This document shows positions 1-9,545 of a stretch of DNA of 64,000 nucleotides, piece by piece. Positions within the stretch are counted from its first letter, which is position 1. Every line of letters begins with the position of its first letter. Origin of the DNA: JAAYAY01 sp963674575 (GTDB taxonomy: Bacteria; Planctomycetota; Planctomycetia; Pirellulales; Thermoguttaceae); assembly GCA_963674575.2 (NCBI GenBank), contig CAXXQT010000009.1, positions 248,001-312,000 of the forward strand, read 5' to 3'. Both the position numbers and the translations under genes were made by a program. The notes beneath the pieces are model-generated. The model was not told where the DNA came from, did no database searches, and was given only the letters and a program-made list of their open reading frames with translations.

Positions 1-178
1 AGCACTGGAAGCGACTGTCATGTGAACAGATGTCGCCGTGCTTCAGAGGGATTGACGCCTCAGTCGCCGCAACGTAGAGTCTTGGAGGGTAGTTGGTCGT
101 GAGTTCGTTCTTTTCACACCTACCTTTCTGATTCGCTATGCACTTCCAGCCAGTCGATCCCTCAGACGAGCAGGCGTC

Positions 179-724
179 ATGACCCGCCTTCCGATTCAAA
201 AAGCGATCGAAGCAGCGGGCGTTTTGGCCGGCTTCGAGGCCACGTCATGCATCAGCCGGCTCAGGTTGTTGAAATTGCTTTACATCGCCGAAAGAGAGAG
301 CATTGCCGAGACAGGCCGTCCCATTCTGGGAGCCACCGTGGTCGCCATGCCCCACGGCCCTCTCCACAGCAGAGTCCTCGATCTGATCAAAGGAGTTCAC
401 GTCCAAGAACCGCAATGGTCCGAGGTGTTCCATAACAATGGATATCTTGTGGTTCGGAAGCATGATCCTGGGCGTGCAAGTCTATCCCGATACGAAATTG
501 AGAAGCTAGTTGAGGTTTCCGAAAGGCACGCGGACGACGACGATTGGGCTGTTGCAAAGATCACCGAAGAATACCCCGAATACCAGCAGAACTACCAAGA
601 GAGTTCTTCCGCGAAGATCCCGCTGGAGGACGTGCTGGATGCGGTTGGCCGATCTGACGACAAGCAGTCCATTTTGGACGATGCTGCCGACCAAGCCATT
701 GCTGACCGACTGTTCGGAGTATGA
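179..724 (+). CDS. Panacea-domain (SocA-like, DUF4065) protein, probable antitoxin
   Basis: The 181-aa product has the usual Panacea/SocA-like layout: an N-terminal helix, then a LLKLLYIAERES segment (about residues 30-41), a G-P-I-L-G turn, and the M-P-H-G-P-L-H-S motif near residue 58. Family knowledge: Panacea domains act as antitoxins that neutralise unrelated toxins, or as proteolysis adaptors such as SocA. The downstream gene begins inside this one through an ATGA stop/start overlap, which implies translational coupling. The order antitoxin then toxin is usual for type II systems. Function is inferred from domain resemblance and context. An adaptor role is the alternative. Confidence 0.75.
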   Translation: MTRLPIQKAIEAAGVLAGFEATSCISRLRLLKLLYIAERESIAETGRPILGATVVAMPHGPLHSRVLDLIKGVHVQEPQWSEVFHNNGYLVVRKHDPGRASLSRYEIEKLVEVSERHADDDDWAVAKITEEYPEYQQNYQESSSAKIPLEDVLDAVGRSDDKQSILDDAADQAIADRLFGV

Positions 725-1125
725 TTGAACTTCGCACCGGCGACACCTTGCGCGTTACCGATCCCGCGGGAACGTACGATTCTCATCTGTGGATTGTCGT
801 ATCGAAACCGGAATTGGATGGCGACAACGTCCTGATTGTCAATCTAACCTCATGGCGTGCCGACAAAGACCAAGCTTGCGTGCTTGATGTTGGGGATCAT
901 CCATACATCAGGAAGAGGACGTGCATCAACTACCCGGGCTCCAAGATCGTGGCCGCAAGTCACCTTAACTTGCTCATCAATTCTGGAGACCTCGAAAAAC
1001 ACGTCCCAGTGGATATGGGGCTGCTTGATCGCATCCGCGAGGGCGCCATGCTCTCGCGTCACATGCCTCTCGACAAAGCGCAGTCGCTCATCGATCAAGG
1101 TCTCGTCGCCTTGGATGATTTCTAG
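721..1125 (+). CDS. PemK/MazF-like small protein, candidate toxin partner
   Basis: A 134-aa protein whose ATG overlaps the TGA of the Panacea gene (ATGA). Residues 1-60 have the hydrophobic beta-strand pattern of a small barrel (strands around HLWIVVSKP and NVLIVNLTSW), followed by a K-R-T-C-I-N turn and a helical C-terminus. This recalls PemK/MazF-like folds, but no decisive catalytic motif is visible, so the toxin call rests mostly on coupling to a Panacea gene. Its TAG stop lies in a CTAG tetranucleotide shared with the stop of the convergent gene. It could be a non-toxic accessory protein. Confidence 0.5.
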   Translation: MIELRTGDTLRVTDPAGTYDSHLWIVVSKPELDGDNVLIVNLTSWRADKDQACVLDVGDHPYIRKRTCINYPGSKIVAASHLNLLINSGDLEKHVPVDMGLLDRIREGAMLSRHMPLDKAQSLIDQGLVALDDF

Positions 1126-2699
1126 TCCAGCGACATGCCGTGCGTTCGATAGGGGCCGGTGCAGGGTGGCTCCTCGGTGAACCACGTCCGTTCCCATCCC
1201 TCAAGAAGGCCTTCCTTCACGTCAGACGGAATCACTGAAGCAGAACTTCCATCCAAAGGTGAGTCGGCCGCCGCGCCGTCGTGCGGAGCGGGAAATGTCA
1301 CGCGAGGGAGAGAAGTCTCCGGCACGGCGTGAGATTCGATGGGTTTCATTCGACGCCCTTCGGCGGGCTTGGCGCACGGCAGGCCCTGCAATCCGACGAT
1401 CACCGCCGTGGGCACCTTGCTCTCCGTCAAGAGAATCAGGTCGTCGGCCGTCAGAGCCGCCGGAAGTTGGTGGTCGCTGATATACAACTGGATGACCTGC
1501 TCATCCACGCCGGCCTTGGACATGCGAATCACGTCGTCGAGTTTGAGCGTGGGGGCATGCGGGTTGGGAATCGCGGGCTGGGGAGCATAGGACGAGGAGA
1601 TGCCGGGTGGGTAGGTTGCCGGTTGCACCGACATGCCGGGGTGGGCATAGGGGTCCCAGGTCTGCGACGACGTGGGGTATGGCTGCCGCTCGGAGGGCTC
1701 CGAAAAGGAATCACTTTCCGTCCATTGAGGGGTCGCCAAGTGCTCGTCCAAATCCCCGCCTGCCGGGCTGAACGTCTCGGCAACCTGAAAAATTTCCGCA
1801 GGGGCCGTCGCGCTCGCCGTAAGAACTGTATCACGTACGCTCATTTCCATCGTTTGCGCGAGTTTCTCCCAAGTCGGGTCCGGCTGTGCCTGGGCCAAAC
1901 CGTGGATGAGTGCACCGATTGCTCGAAGTTTCTGAACGGCTGCCTCGTCGTCGCAGAAGACGACCGCACGCATGGTCACATCGTCGGCAGATTCCAGCTC
2001 CAGGTTGACGGCGTGAGTCCCTGCCAAGATATAAGCCGCAACACCGGGGTCCTTAACCTCAAGTGCTTCGGTTGGCAGCACTGCCAGTGCAACATGGGCC
2101 TTGGGACTCAACTGCTGCCGGGCTTGATCGAGCGCCGGCGGGATTTCAGCAGGGCCGTCCCGTTGCACCACTTTGCTGATGACATCAAGAGGCCCCATTA
2201 ACAGGGTTTCTTCGTCAACGGCACAGTATGCTAGCGTCTTCTCCTCGTTGTCCACCCAAAGTGTTTGATTTCCCAGAGCCTTGGGCGTCCACTGAAAGTG
2301 GTTCTCGCTCACCACCAGGGGACGATGGCTGTGGATGACGCCCACGTATTGACCAAAGTCGTCCTCGGTGACCTTGCAGGCTCCCACGAAGATCGTGTCA
2401 ATCTGGTCGAGCTTCAGATTGAAGGGCGTAAGCGACGAGATCATTCCCGCAGCAATCGTCAGGTCCTGACCGCGACCCCACGGGCTAGCCATGAGGCCCG
2501 CCAGGTCGATGCGGCCGAACACGCAGCAATCATCGGGAAGATACCGCAGGCACACCGGATCCGGGTCTCCCGATCCCGTTTCTTCCCCGAAGACTCCGCC
2601 TAAGGAGCTCAGAACCAGCACCGCCGCAATTGGGAGCGTCAAGCGGCTCCAACGCGATTCCACCTTGCCCGTCAGACGCCGGACTGCATGTCGTCCCAT
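1122..2699 (-). CDS. Exported planctomycete hypothetical protein with proline-rich linker
   Basis: A 525-aa protein. Residues 20-39 form a signal or anchor segment (LPIAAVLVLSSLGGVFG) after a basic N-terminus. The N-terminal half (about 45-330) is a globular alpha/beta region of unknown fold. A Pro/Ser/Tyr-rich linker (about 340-385) follows, then two short helical repeats of the type L-x2-D-D-V-I-x-M-x2-A-G-V-x3-V-I (about 390-440), a module often seen in planctomycete exported proteins. The C-terminal 80 residues look disordered. No catalytic motif is recognised. It is divergent from the ThuA gene across 265 bp and convergent with the toxin-like gene. Confidence 0.7.
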   Translation of the reverse strand: MGRHAVRRLTGKVESRWSRLTLPIAAVLVLSSLGGVFGEETGSGDPDPVCLRYLPDDCCVFGRIDLAGLMASPWGRGQDLTIAAGMISSLTPFNLKLDQIDTIFVGACKVTEDDFGQYVGVIHSHRPLVVSENHFQWTPKALGNQTLWVDNEEKTLAYCAVDEETLLMGPLDVISKVVQRDGPAEIPPALDQARQQLSPKAHVALAVLPTEALEVKDPGVAAYILAGTHAVNLELESADDVTMRAVVFCDDEAAVQKLRAIGALIHGLAQAQPDPTWEKLAQTMEMSVRDTVLTASATAPAEIFQVAETFSPAGGDLDEHLATPQWTESDSFSEPSERQPYPTSSQTWDPYAHPGMSVQPATYPPGISSSYAPQPAIPNPHAPTLKLDDVIRMSKAGVDEQVIQLYISDHQLPAALTADDLILLTESKVPTAVIVGLQGLPCAKPAEGRRMKPIESHAVPETSLPRVTFPAPHDGAAADSPLDGSSASVIPSDVKEGLLEGWERTWFTEEPPCTGPYRTHGMSLD

Positions 2700-2964
2700 C
2701 GTGATCCCCTCCGTGAAATCCCGGATGTTTACCCCACACTGTCCGCCATTTTATGCGGGGCCCTGATTCTGGCCAAGATCAGGTTCCCGACCCGCCGCCA
2801 CGGCGGCATCGAGGAGACCCCATGCCCACAATCGAGGGGGGGCACGCCAGGACGGATGCGGCTTTCCGATAGCAAACCGACTGCATCGCGTGCTAGAATG
2901 GGCGTCTGAAATTCCCCGAATCGCCACTATCGCCGCGCGGTGGTTGTCTCCCAGAGGTATTCCC

Positions 2965-3915
2965 ATGGCTTCAAAACGTGCTTCCCTGGTCGGTTGTTTC
3001 CTCGTGGTTGCGACGATGCTCGCCGTCGCCCATGCCGAGAAGATCCCTTACGCCAACTCGAAAATCGTCCCGCCCACGCCCGAGTGGTGCGCCAAGGTTG
3101 AGAAGGCTGCTCCGGAAAAGGCCACCGTGGCGGCGGACGTTCGCAAGGTGCTTGTCTTCTCCCTCCGCACCGGCTTCGACCACAAGGTCATGCCCCACGT
3201 GGATCGCACGTTCGAGATCCTCGGCAAGAAGACGGGCGCCTTCGAGACGACGGTGACGGTTGATATTGAAGATCTCATGTCGGAGAACTTGGCCGAGTAC
3301 GACGTGCTCGTGCTGAACAACAATTGCTCGGTCGGCGCGCGTCGAAATCTGTTTCTTGACGAGCTTGAAAAGAACCCCAAGTACGCGGAAATGACGGCCG
3401 AGCAGCGCCAGGCCAAGTCGGACACGCTGGAGCAGTCGATGCTGGACTTTGTGGCTGGCGGCAAGGGGCTCGTGGTGGTTCACGGGGCCCCGACGTTGCT
3501 GAACAACTCGCCTCGCTTCACCGAGATGGTGGGCGGCGCGTTCTATTATCATCCGCCCAACCAGGAGGTCACGATCCGACCGGTCGACGAAGATCATCCC
3601 CTGGTGGCAGCCTTCCGGGGCAAAGGGCCGTTCATTCATCGCGACGAGCCTTATTGTTTCAACGGCGCGTACGAGAAGATGGATTTCCGACCGCTCCTGT
3701 CGATGGACGTGGAAGGACTCAAGGACCCGAAGGGCCATGCGAGCGATATGAAACGCTACGTTGCGTGGATCCGACCTTACGGGAAAGGACGAGTTTTCTA
3801 CTGCTCGCCCAGTCATTTTCCCGAAAGCTATGAAAGCCCCACGATGTTGCAATTCGTGTTGGACGGCGTCCAGTACGCGGCAGGTGACCTGAAGTGCGAC
3901 GATTCGACGCCATGA
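2965..3915 (+). CDS. Exported ThuA-domain protein
   Basis: The ATG at 2965 is preferred over the more upstream frame start because it is preceded by a CAGAGG ribosome-binding site and starts a clean signal peptide (VGCFLVVATMLAVAHA, cleavage after about residue 23). The 316-aa product matches the ThuA-like class I glutamine-amidotransferase-like fold: K-V-L-V-F-S opening strand, Y-D-V-L-V-L-N-N-N, G-K-G-L-V-V-V-H-G near the nucleophile elbow, D-E-D-H-P-L, and a late Y-G-K-G-R-V-F-Y strand. ThuA proteins are linked to trehalose and related sugar catabolism, and in planctomycetes many are exported with unknown substrate. The fold is confident, the activity is not. Confidence 0.82.
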   Translation: MASKRASLVGCFLVVATMLAVAHAEKIPYANSKIVPPTPEWCAKVEKAAPEKATVAADVRKVLVFSLRTGFDHKVMPHVDRTFEILGKKTGAFETTVTVDIEDLMSENLAEYDVLVLNNNCSVGARRNLFLDELEKNPKYAEMTAEQRQAKSDTLEQSMLDFVAGGKGLVVVHGAPTLLNNSPRFTEMVGGAFYYHPPNQEVTIRPVDEDHPLVAAFRGKGPFIHRDEPYCFNGAYEKMDFRPLLSMDVEGLKDPKGHASDMKRYVAWIRPYGKGRVFYCSPSHFPESYESPTMLQFVLDGVQYAAGDLKCDDSTP

Positions 3916-4108
3916 AAACCCGTTTGCGGGCGGAGTGAGGCCGACGCACAAGATTTGCCGGAAATAGCGGTTGGAGAAGGCAGTCCAGGCCTGATCCCCG
4001 TCAAGACAAGCTGATATTCCTGACAGCCCCCCCTTCGGGAGCCACTCGATTGGGGGCTCGTGCTAGAATTCTAAAGCACGGGACTGTTATCTGCTGGGGG
4101 ACTTCCCT

Positions 4109-5206
4109 TTGGCCAGCACCGACAAGGCAACCCAGAACGGGTCAAGCTCGCGATCCGACGACGCCGAAGTTGCGCGCACCATGCGCGGAGATCTCAAGCC
4201 AAGACTCTATTATGCCCCGGCTCATCAACCGAGGAACGTCCATGAGCTGACCAAACACTTGTTTTCAGCCTACACGGTTGATGGTGGCGTCGTGCATCTT
4301 GCGGGTTGTCGGCTTGAGGATCGACTTTTTCTTCGCCTCCACGGCACGAGCCAGAACGGTGCAGGACTTCTTACCGTGGACGAATCAGGGCAACCGATCG
4401 GAGAGGATCTTGTCCGATCGCTTGGCATGGACGAGACCACGGCGTGGGACCGTCCGCCGGAAATGCCGCCCGATCGCCTGGAAGAAATGGTCCGCCGAAG
4501 CACAGAGCACGCACGGGCTCAGTGGGAGATAGCGGAAGAGGCGGACCCCCTCTTCGTCTGGTGCAAGTATGCCGAGGGAAAACTCCGCTTCACGATTGGG
4601 GAGCATTCGGCAGACCTGCCCTTCTCCGGATGGACCCGGACCCTCGAAGCCCCACCCTTCATCTGTCCCTATTCGGGGATCTCGTCCTATCACATTGCGG
4701 TGACCGATGACGGTCGGCTCGTCGCCGCTGAGAGCATTCAGGCATGCGCCGAGACGGGGCAGCGCGTGCTGGCCAGCGAGTTGGTGATATGCGATGCAAC
4801 AGGACAGGCCGTACTGGCCGATCAAACGCAAATCTGCCCCGTTGCGGAGCGGCCCGTTCTCCGGCGAGCCCTGGTCGAGTGTGCCATGTGCTGCCAGCGA
4901 GTCAGTCCCACCGTGCTCGAAGACGGAAGATGCCTGGCTTGCCGTTCCACTCACCCGATCGCCAAGGGAGAGCCTCCGTTGGCGTCGCTTCTGGAACGCT
5001 ACGAAGAGCTAAAACGCTGGTCCCGATGGAAAGCCTCGGAAACGGCCACCGCCCATATCCTGGTGGCGTCCCGCTGGTTGAAGCGGCTGGTTTTGGTGGT
5101 CGACAAGGAGTCCGGCGATCTGCGTCGTGCTGCCGTGGCAGGCCGCTTCGGCGCCGAGTTTTCGTCCATAAAGTTGGCCGCTCTTCCGGTCAAGGCTTCC
5201 TCATAG
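4109..5206 (+). CDS. Cysteine-rich hypothetical protein with multiple zinc-ribbon-like knuckles
   Basis: The start is a TTG after a G-rich CTGGGGG ribosome-binding site. The 365-aa product has no signal peptide. Residues 195-275 carry regularly spaced cysteine elements (C-P-Y-S-G, C-A-E-T-G-Q, C-D-A-T-G-Q, C-P-V-A-E) followed by a denser C-A-M-C-C...C-L-A-C cluster, suggesting structural zinc sites. The N-terminal third contains a beta-rich region around residues 50-100 with L-H-G-T. No enzyme family is recognised. It is followed after 18 bp by the 3' end of a convergent zinc-ribbon membrane protein. Confidence 0.65.
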   Translation: MASTDKATQNGSSSRSDDAEVARTMRGDLKPRLYYAPAHQPRNVHELTKHLFSAYTVDGGVVHLAGCRLEDRLFLRLHGTSQNGAGLLTVDESGQPIGEDLVRSLGMDETTAWDRPPEMPPDRLEEMVRRSTEHARAQWEIAEEADPLFVWCKYAEGKLRFTIGEHSADLPFSGWTRTLEAPPFICPYSGISSYHIAVTDDGRLVAAESIQACAETGQRVLASELVICDATGQAVLADQTQICPVAERPVLRRALVECAMCCQRVSPTVLEDGRCLACRSTHPIAKGEPPLASLLERYEELKRWSRWKASETATAHILVASRWLKRLVLVVDKESGDLRRAAVAGRFGAEFSSIKLAALPVKASS

Positions 5207-5224
5207 TTGAGGCGAGCAGATCTT

Positions 5225-5746
5225 CTAAGGCGCGCCGCGTGACGATCCCCGTCGGCTGACAGACCGACCTCGCAGCGCGACAAGACCCGCACTGGCAAGA
5301 AGAAGGCCCCCGACGATAATGACAGCCCAGCTGACGGCCATGTATTGGCGGTAGAATCCTCTAGCCTTCTGGTAGGGGGATTCGGCATACTCAAGAAACT
5401 GCACGCCTTCTTTCAGTTCTTGCCACATGAGCCACGTGTCAAAGGGCGACATGTGCTCCATGCCGATGAAGATGGGACGATAGTTCTCGGCTCGATACAT
5501 CAAAGTCCCTCCAGCCCCCAAGATAACGAGGGCCAGGATTGCAAGGCCGGTAGCGACCCCGCCATAGGGCGAGGGACGGCGAGACGATTCAGGGGCCTCT
5601 TCCATTTGGGGGAGTCTCCGAATCCCCTGCATGGACGGGATGCTGATCGTCCTGCCGCATGAGCACTCGACACTTTGGCCCGCCTGTGTGGTTTCAATGG
5701 GGATGTTGTTTCCACAGGAACAAGGCAACAAATACTTAATGCTCAC
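5225..5746 (-). CDS. Zinc-ribbon, two-TM membrane protein
   Basis: The 173-aa protein begins with a compact zinc ribbon (CSCG at residues 9-12 and CSCG at 28-31, separated by I-P-I-E-T-T-Q-A-G-Q), the N-terminal knuckle common on planctomycete membrane proteins. A transmembrane helix follows at about 63-84, a soluble loop at 85-135, and a second helix at about 138-160, ending in a basic tail. Role unknown. It is convergent with the cysteine-rich gene. The upstream region is a long gene-poor segment that probably holds its promoter. Confidence 0.7.
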   Translation of the reverse strand: MSIKYLLPCSCGNNIPIETTQAGQSVECSCGRTISIPSMQGIRRLPQMEEAPESSRRPSPYGGVATGLAILALVILGAGGTLMYRAENYRPIFIGMEHMSPFDTWLMWQELKEGVQFLEYAESPYQKARGFYRQYMAVSWAVIIVGGLLLASAGLVALRGRSVSRRGSSRGAP

Positions 5747-6597
5747 GGAATCTATGCCTTTTGGGGGGAAGAACTCTTGTTGATTTGCCTACGTATTACT
5801 AAGTATTACGATATCTATCCCACTCTCGATCGCCTTCGACAGGAAGAATTGCCGATAATCCACTCTCTGGAGGTGTCGTGTTTGCGCGCAGGGGGGTGTT
5901 TGGGCGATCCCTGAATAGCCCAAGCGGGCGATTGTGCTTATCCTCTCTAAATTAGTCGGAACCTTGTTCTTTCGGAAGCGTCATAATGGAAGATAGGCGA
6001 TGGAGTTTTTTGCATCTTTTGTTAATAAAGTCTGGACGAAACGGTTACTCTGATTACAATTGAAAAGCCCGGCTCCCACTATATATCCAGCCTCGATTAA
6101 GAGGCCTGCGGGTGAGAAAGCATCTGCTACCCCGCCTCCATACTGCACCGAGGGGACGCCGTCTACGGCATTCAGGCACGTACCCTGAAGCCGATTTTCG
6201 TGTTGTCTGAGGTAAGCGTCATTAGATGCTCTTCGCTCTTGACTGGTGCGTACACGGATGAGCCTTCCTCGCGAAGGATGTATGTTGTTCGGCGAGCGTG
6301 AAGATAGGGAATTCAGGAAAGCTGGAGACCGCGTGTCTTGAGCGCCTAAAACGAAACCCTTACCAAATGCTGCGTGGTCCCGGCCCCGCTTTTTTCCCGG
6401 TGGTAGAATTTCGTGGCTTGCTCGTGCCGGCGAGTGAACCACCCAAGTGTGACGGTGCAATCGTTTTGAGCCCCTTCACATCGAAGGGACTCAACGTGTC
6501 CCTATCCCAACCAGACGCTTCGGTCGCGTCGCTTCCGCCACCATGAGCGGGAAGTATTGGCGGTAGGGCTTTTCAGGAAGCTTGTAGGAGATTTGCA
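5747..6597. other. 851-bp gene-poor region upstream of the sigma-factor gene
   Basis: This stretch separates the divergent zinc-ribbon gene and the sigma factor and looks less GC-rich than its surroundings. A 159-codon open frame exists on the minus strand (5981-6460), but it has no convincing ribosome-binding site or domain. The segment at 6062-6072 carries the AGCCCGGCT motif that recurs in other gaps. No tRNA, 6S, tmRNA, RNase P or SRP signature was recognised. It may contain the sigma-factor leader or an unidentified RNA. Confidence 0.4.
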
Positions 6598-8163
6598 TTG
6601 TACGACGCAGACACCCTGTTGGACGAACTACATGACGAGGAAAGGCCGCGAACCGGCAGCCGACTCGGATTGGACGAGGATTCGGATAGCCTTAGCATCG
6701 ACGAGGACTTGGACAATGACTCCATGCTCGACGACGACTCGGACGACCTCGACGACGGGGACGAGTCGCTGCTCAGTGCGGAGGAAACCGAATCGTGGTC
6801 CGACGATCCGGTCCGCATGTATCTGACCCAAATGGGTGAGATTCCGCTCCTCACGCGGCAGGAAGAAATCGCCCTGGCCAAGCAAATCGAGATCACTCGG
6901 GCGAAGTTCCGCCGCAAACTGCTGGAATGCGATTACGTGATGCAACAGGCGGTGCGAGTTCTCCGCCGCGTTCACGACGGCGACTTGCCTTTCGATCGAA
7001 CCGTTCAGGTTTCGGTCACCGACCGACTTGAAAAGGAGCAAATTCTCGGACGTTTGCCTCACAATCTTCGGACCCTCGAAATCCTGCTCAAGCGGAATCG
7101 TCGCGACTACCGCGTGGCAACCAGCAAGTCCCGTTCCATGCGGGAACGACGCGATGCTTGGCGCCGCCTGGGACGCTGCCGGCGTCGTGCCGTGCGGTTG
7201 ATCGAGGAATTGGGCCTCCGAACACAACGGATCGAGCCCCTGATCGGCACCCTCGAAGAGTTCAGCCGGCGTGTGGACGAGTTGCGCGACCGCATCGTCC
7301 AGCACAAGAAAATGGGCGGGCTTCTGGAAGAACGGGAAGCCTGGACGATCGAGTATCGCAACATCCTGCGAGCCACGCAGGAGACCCCGACCAGCCTGCG
7401 GAATCGCATCCGCTTCCTCAAGTCGGTCTATGCCCACTACCAGGAGGCTAAACGGGGCCTTTCCGAAGGTAACCTCCGCCTGGTGGTTTCGATCGCCAAA
7501 AAATACCGCAATCGTGGCCTGAGCTTCCTCGACCTGATCCAGGAAGGCAATGCCGGCCTGATGCGTGCCGTGGACAAGTTCGAGTATCGCCGAGGATTCA
7601 AGTTCTGCACCTACGCCACCTGGTGGATTCGCCAGGCCATCACCCGAGCTGTGGCCGATCAGAGCCGTACGATCCGCATTCCCGTCCACATGGTCGAGAC
7701 CATGTCACGAGTGCGAAACGTCTCCCGCAAGCTCCTTCAGGAACTCGGACGGGAACCGACGATTGAGGAAACGGCCCGGGCCAGTGAAACCTGTGTCGAC
7801 GAGACCCGTCGCGTGTTGGCCATGAGCCGCTACCCGATCAGTCTCGATCGCCCGGTGGGCAACAGCGAAGACAGCCACTTTGGCGACCTGCTTCCCGACG
7901 GAGCGGCCGAGAGCCCCTCGATCGGCGCCACCCAGGAAATGCTGCGACGCCGGATCAGCAAGGTCCTCAAGACCCTCAGCTACCGCGAGCGGGAGATCAT
8001 CAAGCTCCGCTACGGACTGGGTGACGGCTACAGCTACACCCTGGAAGAAGTGGGTCACATTTTCAAAGTGACCCGGGAACGTATCCGCCAAATCGAGGCC
8101 AAGGCCGTTCGCAAGCTTCAGCAGCCCGGCCGCAGCCAGGAGCTCGTCGGCTTCCTTGACTAG
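6598..8163 (+). CDS. rpoD: Primary-type (RpoD/SigA) RNA polymerase sigma factor
   Basis: A TTG start with an AGGAG ribosome-binding site at 6586-6590 (7-nt spacing) decides the N-terminus. The 521-aa protein has a very acidic N-terminal region (residues 25-70), region 1.2 (D-D-P-V-R-M-Y-L-T-Q-M-G, 69-80), a long non-conserved region, region 2 from about 288 (SEGNLRLVVSIAKKY, then FCTYATWWIRQAI for -10 recognition), region 3 (IRIPVHMVE), and region 4.2 with the helix-turn-helix (TLEEVGHIFKVTRERIRQIE, about 481-500). Presence of regions 1.2 through 4.2 indicates a group 1 or 2 sigma-70. Planctomycetes can carry more than one, so primary status is likely but unproved. It is monocistronic and followed by a strong terminator. 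Confidence 0.88.
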   Translation: MYDADTLLDELHDEERPRTGSRLGLDEDSDSLSIDEDLDNDSMLDDDSDDLDDGDESLLSAEETESWSDDPVRMYLTQMGEIPLLTRQEEIALAKQIEITRAKFRRKLLECDYVMQQAVRVLRRVHDGDLPFDRTVQVSVTDRLEKEQILGRLPHNLRTLEILLKRNRRDYRVATSKSRSMRERRDAWRRLGRCRRRAVRLIEELGLRTQRIEPLIGTLEEFSRRVDELRDRIVQHKKMGGLLEEREAWTIEYRNILRATQETPTSLRNRIRFLKSVYAHYQEAKRGLSEGNLRLVVSIAKKYRNRGLSFLDLIQEGNAGLMRAVDKFEYRRGFKFCTYATWWIRQAITRAVADQSRTIRIPVHMVETMSRVRNVSRKLLQELGREPTIEETARASETCVDETRRVLAMSRYPISLDRPVGNSEDSHFGDLLPDGAAESPSIGATQEMLRRRISKVLKTLSYREREIIKLRYGLGDGYSYTLEEVGHIFKVTRERIRQIEAKAVRKLQQPGRSQELVGFLD

Positions 8164-8214
8164 CGCGGGCGTGTTCAATTCAATCCTGCATCCCTGGATG
8201 GCAGGACTCTCCTG

Positions 8215-8250
8215 AAAAAAGCCGGGCGAGCGGGTCGCCCGGCTTTTTTC
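8215..8250 (+). terminator. Rho-independent terminator of the sigma-factor gene
   Basis: A GC-rich hairpin (GCCGGGCGA, short loop, TCGCCCGGC, 8221-8243) is flanked by AAAAAA on the left and a TTTTTT tract on the right. It lies 52 nt after the sigma-factor stop and 22 nt before the next start, so it should insulate the two genes. Confidence 0.9.
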
Positions 8251-8271
8251 CTTTCCGCAGGGTCAATCGTC

Positions 8272-9273
8272 ATGGCATGCGAAAACTGTTGCTCCACACC
8301 GGCTGAACGGAGATTCTCCATTCTCCTTGCAAGTGTTCTGGCCAGTTGCTTCCTCCTCGGGGACGCTGCTGTGGGATGGGCGGCCGAGAGGACGAAGGTT
8401 CAGATTCGCAGTTCCGCCGACGGCACGGACCAGCCGTGCTACGTGATCCTTCCCGATGGCTACGAACCCGGCGGTGAGGCCAGGCCGCTGCTTGTTTCGC
8501 TTCACACGTTCAGTGGCAACGTGGAGCAGCGCCAGAAGAGCTTCGAAGAAGAAGCGAATCGAGCCGGTTGGATTTACCTTTTCCCTCATTTTCGCGGTCC
8601 CAACAAGACCCCCGAGGCGTGTGGATCGCCTCTGGCACAGCAAGACATCCTGGACGCCGTCGACTGGGCTCTCAAGAATTACCGGATCGACACGCGGCGT
8701 ATCTATCTGGTTGGGTGTTCCGGCGGCGGGCACATGGCGATGCTCATGGCCTCGCGCCATCCGGAGCGTTGGACGGCCGTCAGCGCCTGGGTCGGCATCA
8801 GCGATCTGGCTGCCTGGCACGAACGCCACGCCCAAGGGAACTACGGCGCCATGTTGCGAGCTTCCTGCGGCGGCGCGCCGGGCGACAGTGCCGAGGTTGA
8901 CGAGCAGTACCGCCTCCGCTCGCCGCAGACATGGTTGCGCCGTGCCGTCGGTCTCCCGCTGGACCTGAACACGGGAATCCACGACGGCCATACCGGCTCC
9001 GTGCCCGTCCGCCAGACCCTGGAGGCCTTCAACGTCGTTGCCTGCGCCGGCGGCCACAAAGCGATCAGCGAGGACGAGATCGAACGGCTCAGCGATGCCG
9101 ACGGCCGATTGGAGTCGCCAAAACCGTCGGATCTTGAAGAAGACGAAACCTACGGACGGGCCATCCACCTTCGACGCCATGCGGGCCCCTGCCGAGTAAC
9201 CGTCTTCGAGGGAGGCCACGAGGGGCTCGCTCGGGCGGCCATCGCCTGGCTGGGGCAGCAGGCTGGAGACTGA
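8272..9273 (+). CDS. Exported alpha/beta-hydrolase (esterase / prolyl-oligopeptidase-like)
   Basis: The 333-aa product carries a signal peptide (hydrophobic core about residues 15-33, cleavage after WAA). The nucleophile elbow is G-C-S-G-G-G-H with Ser150 following a Y-L-V-G strand. A D-G-H-T-G-S-V-P-V segment is a candidate for the acid loop, and His316 in E-G-G-H-E near the C-terminus is the likely catalytic base. The pattern fits feruloyl/acetyl-esterase or PHB-depolymerase-like enzymes. Its placement ahead of sulfatase and glycosidase-like genes suggests deacylation of polysaccharide side groups, which is inference. No clear ribosome-binding site precedes the ATG. Confidence 0.75.
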   Translation: MACENCCSTPAERRFSILLASVLASCFLLGDAAVGWAAERTKVQIRSSADGTDQPCYVILPDGYEPGGEARPLLVSLHTFSGNVEQRQKSFEEEANRAGWIYLFPHFRGPNKTPEACGSPLAQQDILDAVDWALKNYRIDTRRIYLVGCSGGGHMAMLMASRHPERWTAVSAWVGISDLAAWHERHAQGNYGAMLRASCGGAPGDSAEVDEQYRLRSPQTWLRRAVGLPLDLNTGIHDGHTGSVPVRQTLEAFNVVACAGGHKAISEDEIERLSDADGRLESPKPSDLEEDETYGRAIHLRRHAGPCRVTVFEGGHEGLARAAIAWLGQQAGD

Positions 9274-9545
9274 AGGCTGTAGTTTGTGGCGCGAAGTCGA
9301 TTGGTAAGGAAAACCGGTTCCCACGCATCGAGAGATCTTGTTTCTGCCGCCATCCGGTTTCCAGCCTCCCGCCTTGTCTCCCTCGTCATCCGTTTTCACC
9401 CAGAGTGACCTTCTTCTGCTCTGTTGGGGTTCCGTGCGGCGTCCGGAACCTGCTGGGGGACCTTCGGCGTTTCTTTTCCGCGCGGCGGACGCCATAATGA
9501 ACGACGTGCAGTGCGCTGTCCCTCCTTTCCTGAGAGAGATTCCCT

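Noticed and set aside
5981..6460. 159-codon minus-strand frame in the gene-poor region
   Set aside because: No ribosome-binding site, no recognisable domain, unusual composition. Kept only as part of the intergenic description.
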